From: Mesorhizobium sp. B2-4-15 | Lineage (GTDB): Bacteria > Pseudomonadota > Alphaproteobacteria > Rhizobiales > Rhizobiaceae | Assembly (NCBI RefSeq): GCF_006658505.1 | Contig: NZ_VFUZ01000004.1 | Coordinates: forward strand, 186,001 to 250,000 | DNA: 64,000 nucleotides | Reading direction: 5' to 3' | Shown here: one piece after another, positions 63,043 through 64,000 of the stretch | How positions within the stretch are numbered: position 1 is the first letter of the stretch | Layout: every line of letters starts with the position of its first letter | Notes under the pieces: model-generated | What the model was told of the DNA's origin: nothing | The model's input: the letters and a program-made list of their open reading frames with translations, nothing else | Database searches by the model: none | Made by a program: the position numbers and the translations under genes

Positions 63043-64000
63043 TCAGGACGCCGCGACCGGCGTCCAGATCACATCCTCGATCTTTTGCGCGCCCGTTGCC
63101 AGCATCACCAGCCGGTCGAAGCCGAGCGCGATGCCGCTGGCCTGGGGCATGACGGCAAGGGCAGCGAGAAAATCCTCGTCCAGCGGATAGCGCTCGCCAT
63201 AGATGCGCTCTTTCTCATCCATCTCGACGATGAAGCGACGTCGCTGCTCGGCCGCGTCGGTAAGCTCGCCAAAACCGTTGGCGAGTTCGACACCGCAGCA
63301 ATAGAGCTCGAAGCGCTCGGCGACGCGCGCATCCCTGGGGCTTGGCCGGGCAAGGGCCGCCTCGGCCAGCGGATATTCGCACAGGATGGTCGCCTGGCCG
63401 ATGCCGAGATTGATCTCGATTTTTTCCACCATCACACGGCTGAACAGGTCGGCCCAGCTGTCGTCGGGCGCCGTACGCATGCCGGCCTTGGTCAAGGCGG
63501 CGTACAGCGCGTCGCGGTCCGTGCCGCCATCGGCGGCGACCGTGGCCAGCAGATCGATGCCGGCATGGCGCATGAAGGCATCCGCCACCGTCAGCCGTTC
63601 CGGATCGGCAAACGGATCGCAATCGCGGCCACGGAAGGAAAAGAGCGTAGCCCCTGCCCTTGTCGCGGCCAGCGCCAGCAGATCAGCGCAGTCGCGCATC
63701 AGGCTCTCATAGGTCTCGCCCACCCGGTACCATTCGAGCATGGTGAATTCGGGATGGTGCAAAGGGCCGCGTTCGCGGTTGCGGTAGACCGGACCCAGGC
63801 TGAAAATCCTGGCCTCACCGGCGGCGAGCAGCTTCTTGCAGGCGAATTCCGGCGAGGTATGGAGATAAAGCGGCGAGCGAGCGCCATCCGGCCCGATCGC
63901 TTCCGTGGCGAAAGCGGCCAGATGCGCCTCGTTGCCGGGCGAGACCTGCAGGGCCGCCGTTTCCACTTCGACGAAATCGTTGCGGGTGAACCAGTCGCGC
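63043..64000 (-). CDS. epmA: EF-P lysine ligase EpmA (GenX/PoxA), 5' end outside window
   Basis: Class II aminoacyl-tRNA-synthetase paralogue that attaches (R)-beta-lysine to elongation factor P. The frame runs off the right edge with RDWFTRNDFVEV before ETAALQVSPG, so the N-terminus is missing. Motif 2 RNRERGPLHHPEFTMLEWYR and motif 3 ASGIALGFDRLVMLATG are intact; there is no N-terminal anticodon-binding OB domain in the visible part, as expected for EpmA as opposed to lysyl-tRNA synthetase. Confidence 0.92.
   Translation of the reverse strand, partial: RDWFTRNDFVEVETAALQVSPGNEAHLAAFATEAIGPDGARSPLYLHTSPEFACKKLLAAGEARIFSLGPVYRNRERGPLHHPEFTMLEWYRVGETYESLMRDCADLLALAATRAGATLFSFRGRDCDPFADPERLTVADAFMRHAGIDLLATVAADGGTDRDALYAALTKAGMRTAPDDSWADLFSRVMVEKIEINLGIGQATILCEYPLAEAALARPSPRDARVAERFELYCCGVELANGFGELTDAAEQRRRFIVEMDEKERIYGERYPLDEDFLAALAVMPQASGIALGFDRLVMLATGAQKIEDVIWTPVAAS

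Overview
The window is GC-rich, densely coded alphaproteobacterial chromosome, most likely Rhizobiales and closest in style to Mesorhizobium. This rests on the gene content and order (cyclic beta-1,2-glucan synthase NdvB; a five-step hut locus with HutF; tldE-cysQ-DUF4170-acyltransferase-waaA-lpxK-DUF2093) and on several intergenic palindromic repeat families typical of rhizobia. I see no rRNA, tRNA, CRISPR array, prophage or intact insertion sequence. No gene-free stretch exceeds about 300 bases.

Layout. 1-8502: nearly complete ndvB, truncated by the window edge. 8791-16866: histidine utilisation; hutI-hutH-hutG-hutU-hutD run leftward and hutF-hutC rightward from one HutC-type palindrome. 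17051-17395: RidA family. 17551-21594: zinc uptake (ATPase, permease, binding protein) and a COG0523 zinc GTPase, with three Zur-box-like sequences. 21712-28879: small sulfurtransferase-like protein, Lrp-type regulator, hppD, a Phd/PIN toxin-antitoxin pair, then a leftward homogentisate operon (hmgA, MBL hydrolase, fumarylacetoacetate hydrolase, DinB-fold protein) with a divergent MarR regulator. 29103-31378: kbl-tdh threonine degradation. 31642-33759: GGDEF-EAL protein. 33768-34223: polysaccharide deacetylase remnant. 34220-36061: second toxin-antitoxin pair, MarR regulator and small membrane protein. 36198-40683: phytanoyl-CoA dioxygenase family protein, LacI regulator and an N-methylproline-demethylase-like flavoprotein. 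40818-42365: queF and two secreted paralogues. 42491-49999: HpbD-like epimerase, second iron-sulfur flavoprotein, peptide-type binding protein, MttB-family methyltransferase and a divergent LysR regulator, together resembling a betaine demethylation locus. 50082-56473: monooxygenase, AraC regulator, mutL, an AT-rich orphan gene, EamA exporter with LysR regulator, and a tail-anchored protein. 56600-62434: lipid A/Kdo genes and associated conserved genes. 62601-64000: VOC protein and truncated epmA.

Themes. Much of the window is amino-acid and N-methyl-amino-acid catabolism (histidine, tyrosine via homogentisate, threonine, probably proline or hydroxyproline betaine), each unit with its own regulator. 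The most interesting points are the MttB + HpbD + demethylase grouping, and a DinB-fold gene where the maleylacetoacetate isomerase of the homogentisate operon would be expected.
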